A stretch of 33,533 bases of DNA from NCBI GenBank assembly GCA_005801425.1, contig SYDY01000044.1, positions 1-33,533 of the forward strand, read 5' to 3'. A program made the translations under genes and the position numbers. Positions 25,295 through 33,533 of the stretch are shown piece by piece. This DNA comes from Bdellovibrionales bacterium. GTDB lineage: Bacteria; Myxococcota; XYA12-FULL-58-9; SYDY01. Under the pieces are notes generated by a model that saw nothing but the letters and a program-made list of their open reading frames with translations, was not told the origin of the DNA and did no database searches. Positions within the stretch are counted from its first letter, which is position 1. Each line of letters starts with the position of its first letter.

Positions 25295-25618
25295 TTACGC
25301 GAACCAGTTTTTATGTTGCTCCCCAAAGTGCTTGGGGGACAATCCGAATGCTTGTTCCAAAAGAAGACAGGCGGTATCAATGATATCGAATGGCGGTGGC
25401 ACTGATCGGAGTGATTCGGTACTCGCAGTTATTTCGATGGATGTCTTGCGTATTTCTGATGGGATTGCAGGCGCAGGACTGTTCGGGGCTCCAGAATACA
25501 TACGTTTTGGTAATTCAGGGGACGGTGGTGGCGTAGGGGTGGTCCAGTATCCAAAACCGGGAAGTGTGGCAATGCATCGTACGGGTGGCTCAGCACGTTG
25601 AATTATTTTCATCATCAT
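25295..25618 (-). CDS. Small Pro-rich hypothetical protein
   Basis: This 107-residue protein has no recognisable domain. Residues 20-60 are Pro- and Ser-rich (TTPTPPPSPELPKR and GAPNSPAPAIPSE). A short C-terminal part (PPPFDIIDTACLLLEQAFGL) could form a helix. It shares the PPPSP motif with the linker of the bZIP-like protein at 6856-7443, which may be chance. The ATG at 25618 begins a run of three Met codons. It heads the minus-strand run that leads into the FolE-like gene, 26 bases away. The gene call rests on its position, open frame and low-complexity but protein-like sequence. Confidence 0.5.
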   Translation of the reverse strand: MMMKIIQRAEPPVRCIATLPGFGYWTTPTPPPSPELPKRMYSGAPNSPAPAIPSEIRKTSIEITASTESLRSVPPPFDIIDTACLLLEQAFGLSPKHFGEQHKNWFA

Positions 25619-25655
25619 TCTTATGGCCTAATAAAAGGAAGAAACTTTGCGCGAG

Positions 25656-25678
25656 GCGAACTCATGTTCGCGTTTTTT
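25656..25678 (+). terminator. Intrinsic terminator-like hairpin
   Basis: GCGAAC (25656-25661) pairs perfectly with GTTCGC (25666-25671) around a tcat loop and is followed by G and six T (25673-25678). It reads as a terminator on the plus strand. No plus-strand gene lies just upstream, so it may be the end of a small RNA, a transcription insulator, or an attenuator in the leader of the transglutaminase-like gene at 25830. Confidence 0.5.
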
Positions 25679-25829
25679 AGTATGCGCTGATCGTTTCGTC
25701 CAGATCAACTGCATCAGAAGATCGTTTCCGAATTGCTGAACGAAATACAGCATGGTACTCCTGTTGCATACAAACGCCTATAACTTTTGTGGGTGTTTGG
25801 TGAAGTACGATGGATTAACGGATTAACGT

Positions 25830-28625
25830 ATGTCTTTATTGGATGCGATCACCCAAGGTCTTCCGATCAAGTCGCCTGATAGATGGGTGGCTGAGGATGA
25901 GACCGCACTTGGTCGCATCACAAAGGACATCCATCAAGCCGATGTTTTGCAAGCCTTTCATGTCGGAACGCCTCCAAAGTTTGAAATCAGTCCCCATAGG
26001 GCTGCTCACGGTATTGATGCCAGGCTTTGTGATACGAAAATGTTACTTAATCGCGCGACAAGGCGTGCGCGCGGGGCCAGCCGGGAAATTCCACCAAGTT
26101 ATGAAGATGTGAGAAAGTCTTTCAAGGATGAGGTGGCCCCACCGCTCTCGCTCATCGCAAGACAGCGTGTTCGCTATGCGCAATTGTTTCGTGAGGTTGA
26201 AGCTGCATTGCATGCGCATTATAGCCGTTCAAGTGCTACCGATCCGTTTTTGCGAAGCGATACGTGTTGTGACTTTGAACATCCAAGTGTTCGCAAAGTA
26301 GCAGAAGAGATCCTTGCGTCTGTGGGGGGAGAGCTAGGCAAGATCCCTCCTCATCGTCTCGCGGCGGCATGTTTTGACTGGGTGAAGGATAGCATTCATT
26401 ACGAATTGGCGGGTTGGCGACGCAGTGCGAGTACGGTGATTGAGTCGGGGGCTGGAAGTTGCTCCAGCAAAGCACTTGTTCTTGTGGCATTGTTTCGATT
26501 TTTTGGTTTTCCAAGCGGTATGGCCGTGATGCCTGTTCGGCATCCTGGATATCTTGGGACGTGCTTGGGGCCGCTTGGCTTTGTATACGATTCGCTCAAA
26601 CCGAGCACGCATTATTACGCGATGGTGGAATTACCCAATATCCATGGAAAGCCTGAGTGGCATCGTGTCGATCCCTCGGACGACAGCTTGCTTGCACAAA
26701 GTCTTGCGCCTAATAACTGGTCGGCAACACAAGATCTGTGCTGGGACGGGACTGGAAATGCATTGCTGTCTTTTCCCCCAGGTTGTTTGCCAACGCACGA
26801 ACAATGGATGGAATTGTTGGCGATATCGGAATGCTCCGATGAAATTTCTCGTGTGATGGCCTCTTGGAGTGCCGTGGGACCCGTGGCTGATGTTGGGCAA
26901 TTGTTGGGTGGTCGTGTGCCAGACAAAAGCCAAATCAATATTCGTGCAGCACAGAAGGTGTTTGATAAGGTCATCCAAAACAATAAGCTGGAGATGCTTA
27001 TTCAAGGCACGGTTCCAAAGGAAGAGATCGAAATTTGGGTTGATGATGTATTAAACGATCAAAAATCTAAAGTTGCTGCTGCGGCCCACCTGGTAGGTAT
27101 TGATGTTGATGGTTTTAAGGAATACCTCGCCGATCCTGCGCCTCATTTACGATCCCGTGAACCGTCGCCCATTCAAAATACCATGGAAACGACGGCCCAG
27201 TATTGGCAGGACGTCGCGAACAAAGCCGCGATTCAATTGGATGTTGCGCATCGACCATTTCCGGGTATGGCCAAGCAGATCGTGAATGCTCTGACTGATC
27301 GGTTTGTGCACGCCCGAAAACCACTCAGCGATGATCCTCAAAAAATTGTAGACCACGTGGTCCGTGAAATGGGATCTGTGGTGGGTGAGGGACCCCTTTC
27401 GTTGCTAAAACCTTCGGATTTAAGATCATGGGCAGAATGCGTGCAAGGGATTGCCCGCGATCTCTCATGGACGCAGGGAATGCTGCATGAACAAAAAACG
27501 GCCGCTGAAGTGTCGTTGTTTTGCGGTGCATTGGTGCGCGATCCCGAGGTACGATCCTTGCTCAATGGTGCTGCACGCAGTGAATGGATAGCGCGTTTGC
27601 GTTTGCTTGGAGCCAATCAACCCACGACACCTGCGTTGCAAGAAGCGCGGACCAAGTTGTTGTTGTGTTTGTTGACGGGAGATCCCGATGAGGTGACACA
27701 TCGATTGCAGTCCCCTTGGCTTTTTGCGCATGAAATGTGGGAAAAAGACCAAGCGATCTATGCGGCGTTGGGCGCAACGGTACAGGACCTGATGCGTTGG
27801 TCGCGTGAAGTGGTTGAACCTGCAATCCAGGTGAGTTTGAATCTTGCGATTGATATGCACAGATCGGTGCGTGATCATGCATTGCCACCTTTCGAAGAAA
27901 CATGGGCGTCTGTTACGGCGTTTCAGGAATATATTCAGGCTCATGTAGAACAGCCTGATGGAAATCGATTGGATGAATTGCTTGATGATCGTGCCGTGTC
28001 ATGGTCTCGGGAGAACAGTGGCTTACAGCCCGAACCTTTTGATTTGCTGTTGGGTAATCATCCTGCGCATGATGATAAAATAAATGGACTTCTGGCGAAG
28101 CATCTTTCAAACTTTTATTGCGAGGTGTTCACGCGAGGTGTTCACGTGGCCAAGTTGGGACCCTTGATCGCGCATCATCGCGCACTTTTTCAGTTTCCAC
28201 ACGCAGATCGTGATCTGTTGCGGTTTGTGTATTGGCTTGACGGCAGTGGTAAATTTGAGGTTGCGTCGTTGTTGCTGCAGCGATTGTCTGATGACATGTC
28301 GGGGTACGCCACATTTGGTCATTGGCAAGAATGGAACGGTGGATTTGGTGCTTTTGCCAAGCAAATCATTGTTCCCATTCGTCAGACGCTTGACCAAAAA
28401 CATCGTGGACAAAAATCACCGGTTCGTCATTTTGAATGGGTGGGTGAGGCCATGGCTGAGATGCGCGGAAAGATACCAGGGTCGTTTAATGCTATTTTTT
28501 CTCACCCTGTAACATGTCAGGCTGTGAGTCTGTGGGCGAAGCAGCATTCAGATCATGAGGATCTCGATTTTGCAGGACAGGTGTTTGTGCGTTGGGAAAG
28601 TTGTTCCAAAGAGATATTTAGTTAG
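25830..28625 (+). CDS. Large transglutaminase-like (papain-fold) protein
   Basis: The product has 931 residues. A transglutaminase-like domain occupies about 165-300, with Cys211 in GAGSCSSKALVLVALFR, His261 in THYYAMVEL and Asp281 in RVDPSDD, the Cys-His-Asp triad of this fold. Members hydrolyse or cross-link peptides and amides. The rest (about 300-931) is mostly helical and unlike any family I know. No signal peptide or membrane segment is visible, so it acts in the cytoplasm or is exported by a specialised system. The N-terminal 160 residues contain Pro-rich spots (GTPPKFEISP and EVAPPLS). The upstream gap of 211 bases is divergent from the minus-strand run and contains a terminator-like hairpin. 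No clear Shine-Dalgarno sequence precedes the ATG; a ggattaac direct repeat lies there. Confidence 0.8.
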   Translation: MSLLDAITQGLPIKSPDRWVAEDETALGRITKDIHQADVLQAFHVGTPPKFEISPHRAAHGIDARLCDTKMLLNRATRRARGASREIPPSYEDVRKSFKDEVAPPLSLIARQRVRYAQLFREVEAALHAHYSRSSATDPFLRSDTCCDFEHPSVRKVAEEILASVGGELGKIPPHRLAAACFDWVKDSIHYELAGWRRSASTVIESGAGSCSSKALVLVALFRFFGFPSGMAVMPVRHPGYLGTCLGPLGFVYDSLKPSTHYYAMVELPNIHGKPEWHRVDPSDDSLLAQSLAPNNWSATQDLCWDGTGNALLSFPPGCLPTHEQWMELLAISECSDEISRVMASWSAVGPVADVGQLLGGRVPDKSQINIRAAQKVFDKVIQNNKLEMLIQGTVPKEEIEIWVDDVLNDQKSKVAAAAHLVGIDVDGFKEYLADPAPHLRSREPSPIQNTMETTAQYWQDVANKAAIQLDVAHRPFPGMAKQIVNALTDRFVHARKPLSDDPQKIVDHVVREMGSVVGEGPLSLLKPSDLRSWAECVQGIARDLSWTQGMLHEQKTAAEVSLFCGALVRDPEVRSLLNGAARSEWIARLRLLGANQPTTPALQEARTKLLLCLLTGDPDEVTHRLQSPWLFAHEMWEKDQAIYAALGATVQDLMRWSREVVEPAIQVSLNLAIDMHRSVRDHALPPFEETWASVTAFQEYIQAHVEQPDGNRLDELLDDRAVSWSRENSGLQPEPFDLLLGNHPAHDDKINGLLAKHLSNFYCEVFTRGVHVAKLGPLIAHHRALFQFPHADRDLLRFVYWLDGSGKFEVASLLLQRLSDDMSGYATFGHWQEWNGGFGAFAKQIIVPIRQTLDQKHRGQKSPVRHFEWVGEAMAEMRGKIPGSFNAIFSHPVTCQAVSLWAKQHSDHEDLDFAGQVFVRWESCSKEIFS

Positions 28626-28627
28626 CA

Positions 28628-28695
28628 TGGAGCGCGGGCATCCTGCCCGCCCATAAAATTCTGGAAATATAAGCGGGCAGGATGCCCGCGCTCCA
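28628..28695. repeat. Perfect 23-bp inverted repeat
   Basis: The arms 28628-28650 and 28673-28695 are exact inverted copies around a 22-base loop. Each arm carries an inner palindrome, gcgggcatcctgcccgc. It fills the gap between two convergent genes. The sequence type, repeats of gcgggca with tgcccgc, is unrelated to the elements at 6221 and 22202. It may act as a bidirectional terminator or be a REP-type element. Confidence 0.85.
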
Positions 28696-28706
28696 AGACT
28701 AGGATG

Positions 28707-31106
28707 TTAGCGGCGTTTTCTTCGGAACTCGTTCATGAGGGCGACACCCAAGGCCAGTACGAGAAGACTTGGACCTGGTGTTTGAACACAGCCCCCTGCA
28801 CGGAGAATTTTATCGACACTGCTTTGTTCGTGTGAAGCAGTGACAGTGGTTTCTACCACGGGTTCAGAGGCAGCATCACTTGCGATGGTCACAGGCGTAG
28901 GCGCGAGATCTAATCGTGTCATGTATTGTTCTGTTTTTCGTGCGCGAAATTCCACGAGATGTTCGCCTTCGGTTTTAAGGTGAGGGCTTTGAATTTCAAG
29001 TGTGCCGTCAACAGGCTGTGTAAATGCATGCCACATGCCGCCAGCAACACGGTATTGATACTCGTAACCCTCAGACGCGCGGGGTACGGTAAACAATGCA
29101 CGTCCGTTGTCGATGGATCCAAACGTGGGCGCCATTATCATTTGTAGGCTGGTGCCAGCAGGTGGAGGAATGTAACAGGCCGAGTTGTAGGTGTCGTGTT
29201 CGTCTTCAGGGGTGCAGAGTGTGAGATAAAGTGCAACAAACGTGTGGCCGTCTTCACCATACACACGGTGCACCGTATTGATACGGGTGGAAAGCGAGAC
29301 ACCGAGTTGCTCTCTGAGTACACCACTGACGTCGACGGGAAATTTAAGCTGGTCTCCCGCGATACCTAGTCCTAGATCGAGCAGGCCCGAAAACATGCTG
29401 CTTAGATCAGCTGCGGGTGCAACTTCGTTGTACACCTGTTTGATGTTGGTGATTTGGGGTTCCTCAACCAATGCAATTTCAAGCGCATTGGCGGGTGAAC
29501 GATCCACCTTCAGCTTAAGAGACAAATCGGCGGTGAGCTCTGCAAGCCGCGTGTAGCTTCCATCGATCCAGTAGTAGATCCCCAATCCGAATCCTGTGCT
29601 TGTGATCTCAAGGAGAGGATCCATGACGCCGTTGGGGAGAAGTGCATTGCGTCCAATGCGAATGTTGGGAGGTCTGTTCATAGAAATGGTGAGCAACAGG
29701 GGCGCATCTTGGTGCGTTATTTCTGTAACACCTGCGGAGGAAAATCTGAGCAGTGTTGCATTGAGGATCAGCTGACCGTTTAACATGCGATCCAAGCTAT
29801 GGGCATCAAGTGCGAGGCAGAGGTAACCCGACGCAAAGAAGTTCCACACGGCCTGTTGGATGGTCGCTTCGCTTAAATGTGCTGCGATGTGATAGGGTTC
29901 GAGTTGTGCACGGCCACGTCCATCGATCACATCGACGTAACCTGTGTGTTCTGGGGCGGTTCCTAACATCGCCATGATATCGGGTGCAGTGGCTCCCATG
30001 GCACAGGGCACGCGACCCGAAGCGCCTAAACCGATATCGCCTGTCATGCGCAAGCCACGTCCTCGACTGCCCACAGCGCCTGCGATGGTGGGATTGGCAC
30101 CAAGTCCTGCAAAGAGATTCACAGGCCGTGCCCGTGCAAGAAGTGGCGTGATGGCCTTGGCATCGATCATGCCTTCGACGGCGAGGGCTGTATCGCCTAA
30201 CGCATTGTCTAAAAGTTCATTGACGGTATCGGTGATGATGGGGGCGACTGCATCAAGAAGGGGTGGAATATAATTGGCGAGAAAGCCACCCAAGTTGCCA
30301 ATGGCATCGTAAAAACCACATGTTCCTGTGCATGCGCTACCGCTGCATACCGAATCGTGGCATCTGCCAGGCGTGCCTATGGGTGTTGCGTCGTTGCAGG
30401 CCAGCACATCGAACCCGAGAATGCTGTCTGTGTTTTCGAGATCGGGATCGTCGAGTTTGAGATTCTCCAACGCAACGTTGAGGCGTCGCGCGGAACCTTC
30501 TCCTTGCACTCGGATTCGAAGATCGACGGCAAAATAGGGAATATTGAGCGCGGCCAGACCTTGGCGATCGACCAAATGGCATACCGATTGGGAGCCAAAG
30601 AGCGATGATGCAAAAACGAGATCAAGATAAAGACCAAAATTGCGTGCTTCAATGCGTAAGCCCGGTCGATTTTGTGCATCGGGAACGAGCCAACGTGCGG
30701 TGCTTATGCGTCCAAGCTGCGCCAAATCGATACTGAGTTTTGATGTTTCCGTTTTTTTGTCGGCAGGGCATGGATTTGTATTGGGGCCCAGGCAGCCATC
30801 ACGAAAGCTTACGCCGCCCACACTGATGGCGGATTCATCGATGGCAATATGAACTCGATCGCCATCATGGGTGATATTTGCGCCGAAACGTCCACTGTCG
30901 ACCATGGGGCCGACGATCAACGCAAGGTTAGAACGCAAAAAATCAACAGCCGATTGCGTGACCTGTGCACCCACCGTATCGTTGAGGACTTCCCCAGCTT
31001 CGGGGGCTGGGGATGGGTACGTCGCAGGTTGAATCGGACTTGGGCCATCACCGCCACATCCGGCCAATACAAGCAAAGCGAATAGTACGTTTTTTTGTTT
31101 TCTCAT
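28707..31106 (-). CDS. Large lipoprotein with C-terminal sorting-type tail
   Basis: The product has 799 residues. The N-terminus MRKQKNVLFALLVLAGCGGD carries a lipobox with Cys17. The middle resembles large secreted proteins of unknown function, with Gly-, Leu- and Asp-rich stretches and a Cys cluster (CHDSVCSGSACTGTCGF, about 250-265). The C-terminus, GGC then about 20 hydrophobic residues and RRKRR, has the layout of MYXO-CTERM or related sorting signals, which is odd next to an N-terminal lipid anchor. The ATG at 31106 was chosen; a TTG at 31109 adds one residue. It is divergent from RNase D. Confidence 0.75.
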   Translation of the reverse strand: MRKQKNVLFALLVLAGCGGDGPSPIQPATYPSPAPEAGEVLNDTVGAQVTQSAVDFLRSNLALIVGPMVDSGRFGANITHDGDRVHIAIDESAISVGGVSFRDGCLGPNTNPCPADKKTETSKLSIDLAQLGRISTARWLVPDAQNRPGLRIEARNFGLYLDLVFASSLFGSQSVCHLVDRQGLAALNIPYFAVDLRIRVQGEGSARRLNVALENLKLDDPDLENTDSILGFDVLACNDATPIGTPGRCHDSVCSGSACTGTCGFYDAIGNLGGFLANYIPPLLDAVAPIITDTVNELLDNALGDTALAVEGMIDAKAITPLLARARPVNLFAGLGANPTIAGAVGSRGRGLRMTGDIGLGASGRVPCAMGATAPDIMAMLGTAPEHTGYVDVIDGRGRAQLEPYHIAAHLSEATIQQAVWNFFASGYLCLALDAHSLDRMLNGQLILNATLLRFSSAGVTEITHQDAPLLLTISMNRPPNIRIGRNALLPNGVMDPLLEITSTGFGLGIYYWIDGSYTRLAELTADLSLKLKVDRSPANALEIALVEEPQITNIKQVYNEVAPAADLSSMFSGLLDLGLGIAGDQLKFPVDVSGVLREQLGVSLSTRINTVHRVYGEDGHTFVALYLTLCTPEDEHDTYNSACYIPPPAGTSLQMIMAPTFGSIDNGRALFTVPRASEGYEYQYRVAGGMWHAFTQPVDGTLEIQSPHLKTEGEHLVEFRARKTEQYMTRLDLAPTPVTIASDAASEPVVETTVTASHEQSSVDKILRAGGCVQTPGPSLLVLALGVALMNEFRRKRR

Positions 31107-31234
31107 CAAACGCGCATGCCTACCTTGGGATACACCTTATCGGAATTCTTCCTAAATCGCTAGACCACGTCGATCGTTGTATAACAGTCTTGACCTCCTG
31201 CGGTGCTGGAGTAGTCTGTAGGCACGAGGGCGAT

Positions 31235-32428
31235 ATGGATCCACAGGATAACGCACCAGTTACCTACATCGACACCCCACGTGGGCTGAGCAGGTGGGTT
31301 AAGGTGCTTGAAAAAGCCGATGAAATTGGGGTCGACACCGAAGGTGACTCGATGCACCATTATCGCGAGCGTGTGTGTCTTATCCAAATGACGGCCATGG
31401 GGCAGGATGTGATCATCGATCCCTTGGCGCTTCCCGATCTGTCGTCCTTGACCGATGTATTTGCTGACGACCAAAAAATTAAAATATTCCACGATGCTTG
31501 TTATGACCTTATCGGTTTGCGGCGGGATTTTGGTTTTGAGGTAGCTGGAATTTTCGATACCATGCTGGCCTGTCGTTTTTTGGGCTATGCGCGTTTCGGT
31601 TTGGCAGCGCAGCTCAAAGAGTGCTTTGATCATGAGGCCGACAAGCGCTTTCAACGCTCCGATTGGACACGGCGCCCTTTGTCCGAAGAACAAATTACAT
31701 ACGCGCGTTACGATACCCACTACCTTCCTGCTTTGCGTGCACATTTGTCTGAGTCATTGGAAAAAGCGGGCCGACTTGCGTGGGCCGAAGAAGATTTTAC
31801 ACGATTGCCCGAGCAAACACGCAGTATGGCAGGACGCGCGATCGGTGAGGATCTGGATCGTGGATTTTGGCGCGTGCGTGGCGTGAAAGCACTATTGCCG
31901 ATCCAAAAGGGCAGGGTGCAGAAATTACATGCTTTGCGCGATGCCGTGGCCCAGGCATTGGATAGGCCACCCTTTCGGGTGATTTCCGATATGGTCATGT
32001 TGCAATTGGCCATGGATCCACCGAAAACGCCCGACGATATAGCACCAAGGCGTGGTCTTAGCCGCACGCTGATGGATAGGTATCGCCAAGATGTTTTTGA
32101 TGTCATCACCCAAGCGGAACCTTTGTATGGCAAGCCTCCCCAGGGTTCAGGACGTCGTCGTGTGGGTCGTCCTAGCGATCCTGAATTGCGTAGTCGTTTC
32201 GATAAATTGCGTGATTTACGGCGTAAGGTTGCGTCGGGGTTGGGGCTTGATCCAGAAGTTCTTTTAGGCAATGCAGCGCTCGATATCCTGACGCGCAAAC
32301 CCCCTACAAGCATGGATGATCTGAAATCACGTCTTGATTTGGGGATATGGCGGCAGCCGCTTCTTGCGGTGCCCATCGTCGAATGTTTTCGTCAAACGGA
32401 AGTGCCGCAAACCACAGAAGAAAGCTAA
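31235..32428 (+). CDS. rnd: Ribonuclease D
   Basis: RNase D is a 3'-5' exoribonuclease that trims tRNA precursors in the cytoplasm. The 397-residue protein shows the DEDDy exonuclease marks: VDTEGDS (Asp34 and Glu36), FHDACYDLIGL, IFDTMLACRFLGY and ITYARYDTHYL with the Tyr-x3-Asp pair. After about residue 210 come two HRDC-like helical regions (VQKLHALRDAVAQALDRPP and DKLRDLRRKVASGLGLDPE). The ATG at 31235 has GAGG five bases upstream, whereas the frame is open further up to 31013. A TTGACC at 31190 could be a -35 box. Confidence 0.9.
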   Translation: MDPQDNAPVTYIDTPRGLSRWVKVLEKADEIGVDTEGDSMHHYRERVCLIQMTAMGQDVIIDPLALPDLSSLTDVFADDQKIKIFHDACYDLIGLRRDFGFEVAGIFDTMLACRFLGYARFGLAAQLKECFDHEADKRFQRSDWTRRPLSEEQITYARYDTHYLPALRAHLSESLEKAGRLAWAEEDFTRLPEQTRSMAGRAIGEDLDRGFWRVRGVKALLPIQKGRVQKLHALRDAVAQALDRPPFRVISDMVMLQLAMDPPKTPDDIAPRRGLSRTLMDRYRQDVFDVITQAEPLYGKPPQGSGRRRVGRPSDPELRSRFDKLRDLRRKVASGLGLDPEVLLGNAALDILTRKPPTSMDDLKSRLDLGIWRQPLLAVPIVECFRQTEVPQTTEES

Positions 32429-32473
32429 GAAGCTAATTTGCGGCCCACACCGGTTTTGCGACAAAATCACTGA

Positions 32474-33478
32474 ATGGACCAACAGAATACATTGTCAAAG
32501 TCAGATCCTATCCTCTTGACGGGGTGTGCGGGTTTTATTGGACACCATACAGCGGCGCATTTGATTGCACAGGGGCATCGGGTTGTGGGCCTCGATAACT
32601 GCAATAACTATTATGATCCGAAAATCAAACACAAAAACTTAGAACTCTTGCGTGGCATGAAGGGCGATTTTTCATGCGAGATCGGGGATATTCGTGACAC
32701 GGCGCTTGTGTCGCGCATGTTTAAAACCCACAAGCCCGCGACCGTGATCCATCTTGCCGCCATGGCGGGTGTACGTGCTTCTATTGATGACCCGACATTG
32801 TACACCGATGTGAATGTCACGGGTACCATGAATATTTTGAACCAAGCGGTACTTCATGACGCGCAGCATGTAGTGTTTGCAAGCACTTCGGCTGTTTATG
32901 GCAATACGACGACCATCCCTTTTACAGAGGATGATATTGGGATCATGCCTGTGAGTCCCTACGGTGCCAGCAAGCTTGCCACAGAGCATCTGGGATCATG
33001 CTGGAATTATGTGCATGGCATCAACACCACGGCGTTACGATTTTTTACGGTCTATGGTCCGCGCGGCAGGCCCGATATGATGATGCTGCATTTGCTCAAC
33101 AGCATACTTACAGGGAACGAAGTCCCCTATCACAATGGGGGTGAGATGTACCGCGATTGGACATACATCGCCGACATTGTCGATGGGATTGTGCGTGCAG
33201 CGGCAAGACCTGATGGGTTCCAAGTGTATAATTTAGGTCGTGGTGAGCCAGTACGTTTGGGTGATGTGGTCGAGATGCTACGTGCGCTTACGGATCGATC
33301 GCCCAATTTGCGGCCGATCCCCATGCCCAAAGTGGATATTTTCAAGACCCATGCCGATATTTCACGTGCACGCACACACTTAGGCTACGCGCCGTCGGTT
33401 TCTGTGACCGAAGGTTTGGAAGCGATTGTGGAATGGTTTTGCAGGGAGCATCCGGAGATTAAAACGAAGGCATCGTAG
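32474..33478 (+). CDS. NAD-dependent nucleotide-sugar epimerase (UDP-glucuronate 4-epimerase-like)
   Basis: The 334-residue protein is an extended short-chain dehydrogenase. It has the NAD motif TGCAGFIGHH (about 16-25), ASTSAVYG (about 136-143) and the catalytic Tyr163 and Lys167 in SPYGASKLATEH. RFFTVYGPRGRPDMMMLH and YRDWTYIADIVDGI are typical of UDP-glucuronate 4-epimerases, which supply UDP-galacturonate for cell-surface polysaccharides. A UDP-glucose 4-epimerase or a dehydratase cannot be excluded. It starts 45 bases after RNase D, without an obvious Shine-Dalgarno sequence. The remaining 55 bases of the window show no gene. Confidence 0.88.
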   Translation: MDQQNTLSKSDPILLTGCAGFIGHHTAAHLIAQGHRVVGLDNCNNYYDPKIKHKNLELLRGMKGDFSCEIGDIRDTALVSRMFKTHKPATVIHLAAMAGVRASIDDPTLYTDVNVTGTMNILNQAVLHDAQHVVFASTSAVYGNTTTIPFTEDDIGIMPVSPYGASKLATEHLGSCWNYVHGINTTALRFFTVYGPRGRPDMMMLHLLNSILTGNEVPYHNGGEMYRDWTYIADIVDGIVRAAARPDGFQVYNLGRGEPVRLGDVVEMLRALTDRSPNLRPIPMPKVDIFKTHADISRARTHLGYAPSVSVTEGLEAIVEWFCREHPEIKTKAS

Positions 33479-33533
33479 GGGCACCTTGACAGGCCGGGGG
33501 TGGTGCCGGGTATTCACCGTTACTTTTTTGGCA

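Noticed and set aside
1-33533. CRISPR arrays, tRNA or rRNA genes, prophage or insertion-sequence transposases
   Set aside because: No regular spaced repeats, no cloverleaf or rRNA sequence and no transposase or phage motifs were noticed; a tRNAscan and CRISPR search would settle it.

Overview
The window is about 33.5 kb of chromosome-like bacterial DNA of roughly 50% GC with dense genes on both strands. No rRNA, tRNA, CRISPR array, transposase or phage gene was seen. Several traits point to Myxococcota or a related former deltaproteobacterial lineage: C-D-x-x-D-N-D-C-D-G type repeats (MopE-like), C-terminal Gly-Cys plus hydrophobic plus basic tails resembling MYXO-CTERM signals, several large lipoproteins, and paired giant metzincin-type lipoproteins. 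The lineage is an inference from these traits.

Layout. 1-505: non-coding DNA with a decayed 3' fragment of the neighbouring kinase gene and a REP-like palindrome. 506-1977 (minus): a Cys-rich lipoprotein followed by a chloramphenicol-phosphotransferase-like kinase. 2063-3779 (plus): a GNAT-like protein and a class II glutamine amidotransferase, meeting pckA (ATP-type PEP carboxykinase, minus) in overlapping stop codons. 5423-6190: a divergent Hsp33-type chaperone. 10903 down to 6311 (minus): a compact four-gene run of rhomboid protease, secreted subtilase, a protein with a eukaryotic-looking bZIP domain, and a PhnZ-like HD-domain oxygenase. 10954-12069: a leucine-type amino-acid dehydrogenase. 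12464-21528: two paralogous metzincin-like lipoproteins of about 1,300 residues and an outer-membrane beta-barrel protein, followed by a YkgJ-type CxxCC protein. 25618 down to 22292 (minus): a Pro-rich small protein, a FolE-like protein, a RibD-C-type reductase, an unknown protein and a Pro-rich protein with a GNAT-like end. 25830-28625: a 931-residue transglutaminase-like protein. 31106 down to 28707: a large lipoprotein with a sorting-type tail. 31235-33478: RNase D and a nucleotide-sugar epimerase.

The most unusual element is the bZIP-like gene at 6856-7443. It has a Jun-like basic region and a leucine zipper, a strong Shine-Dalgarno sequence, and sits in a tight gene run with two proteases. 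It also carries a PKKKK stretch that resembles a nuclear localisation signal, so an effector acting in a eukaryotic cell is one possible reading. Other leaderless, Pro-rich or enzyme-like proteins (22292-23503, 25295-25618, 25830-28625) could belong to the same functional class. No secretion system lies in the window, so this remains a hypothesis.
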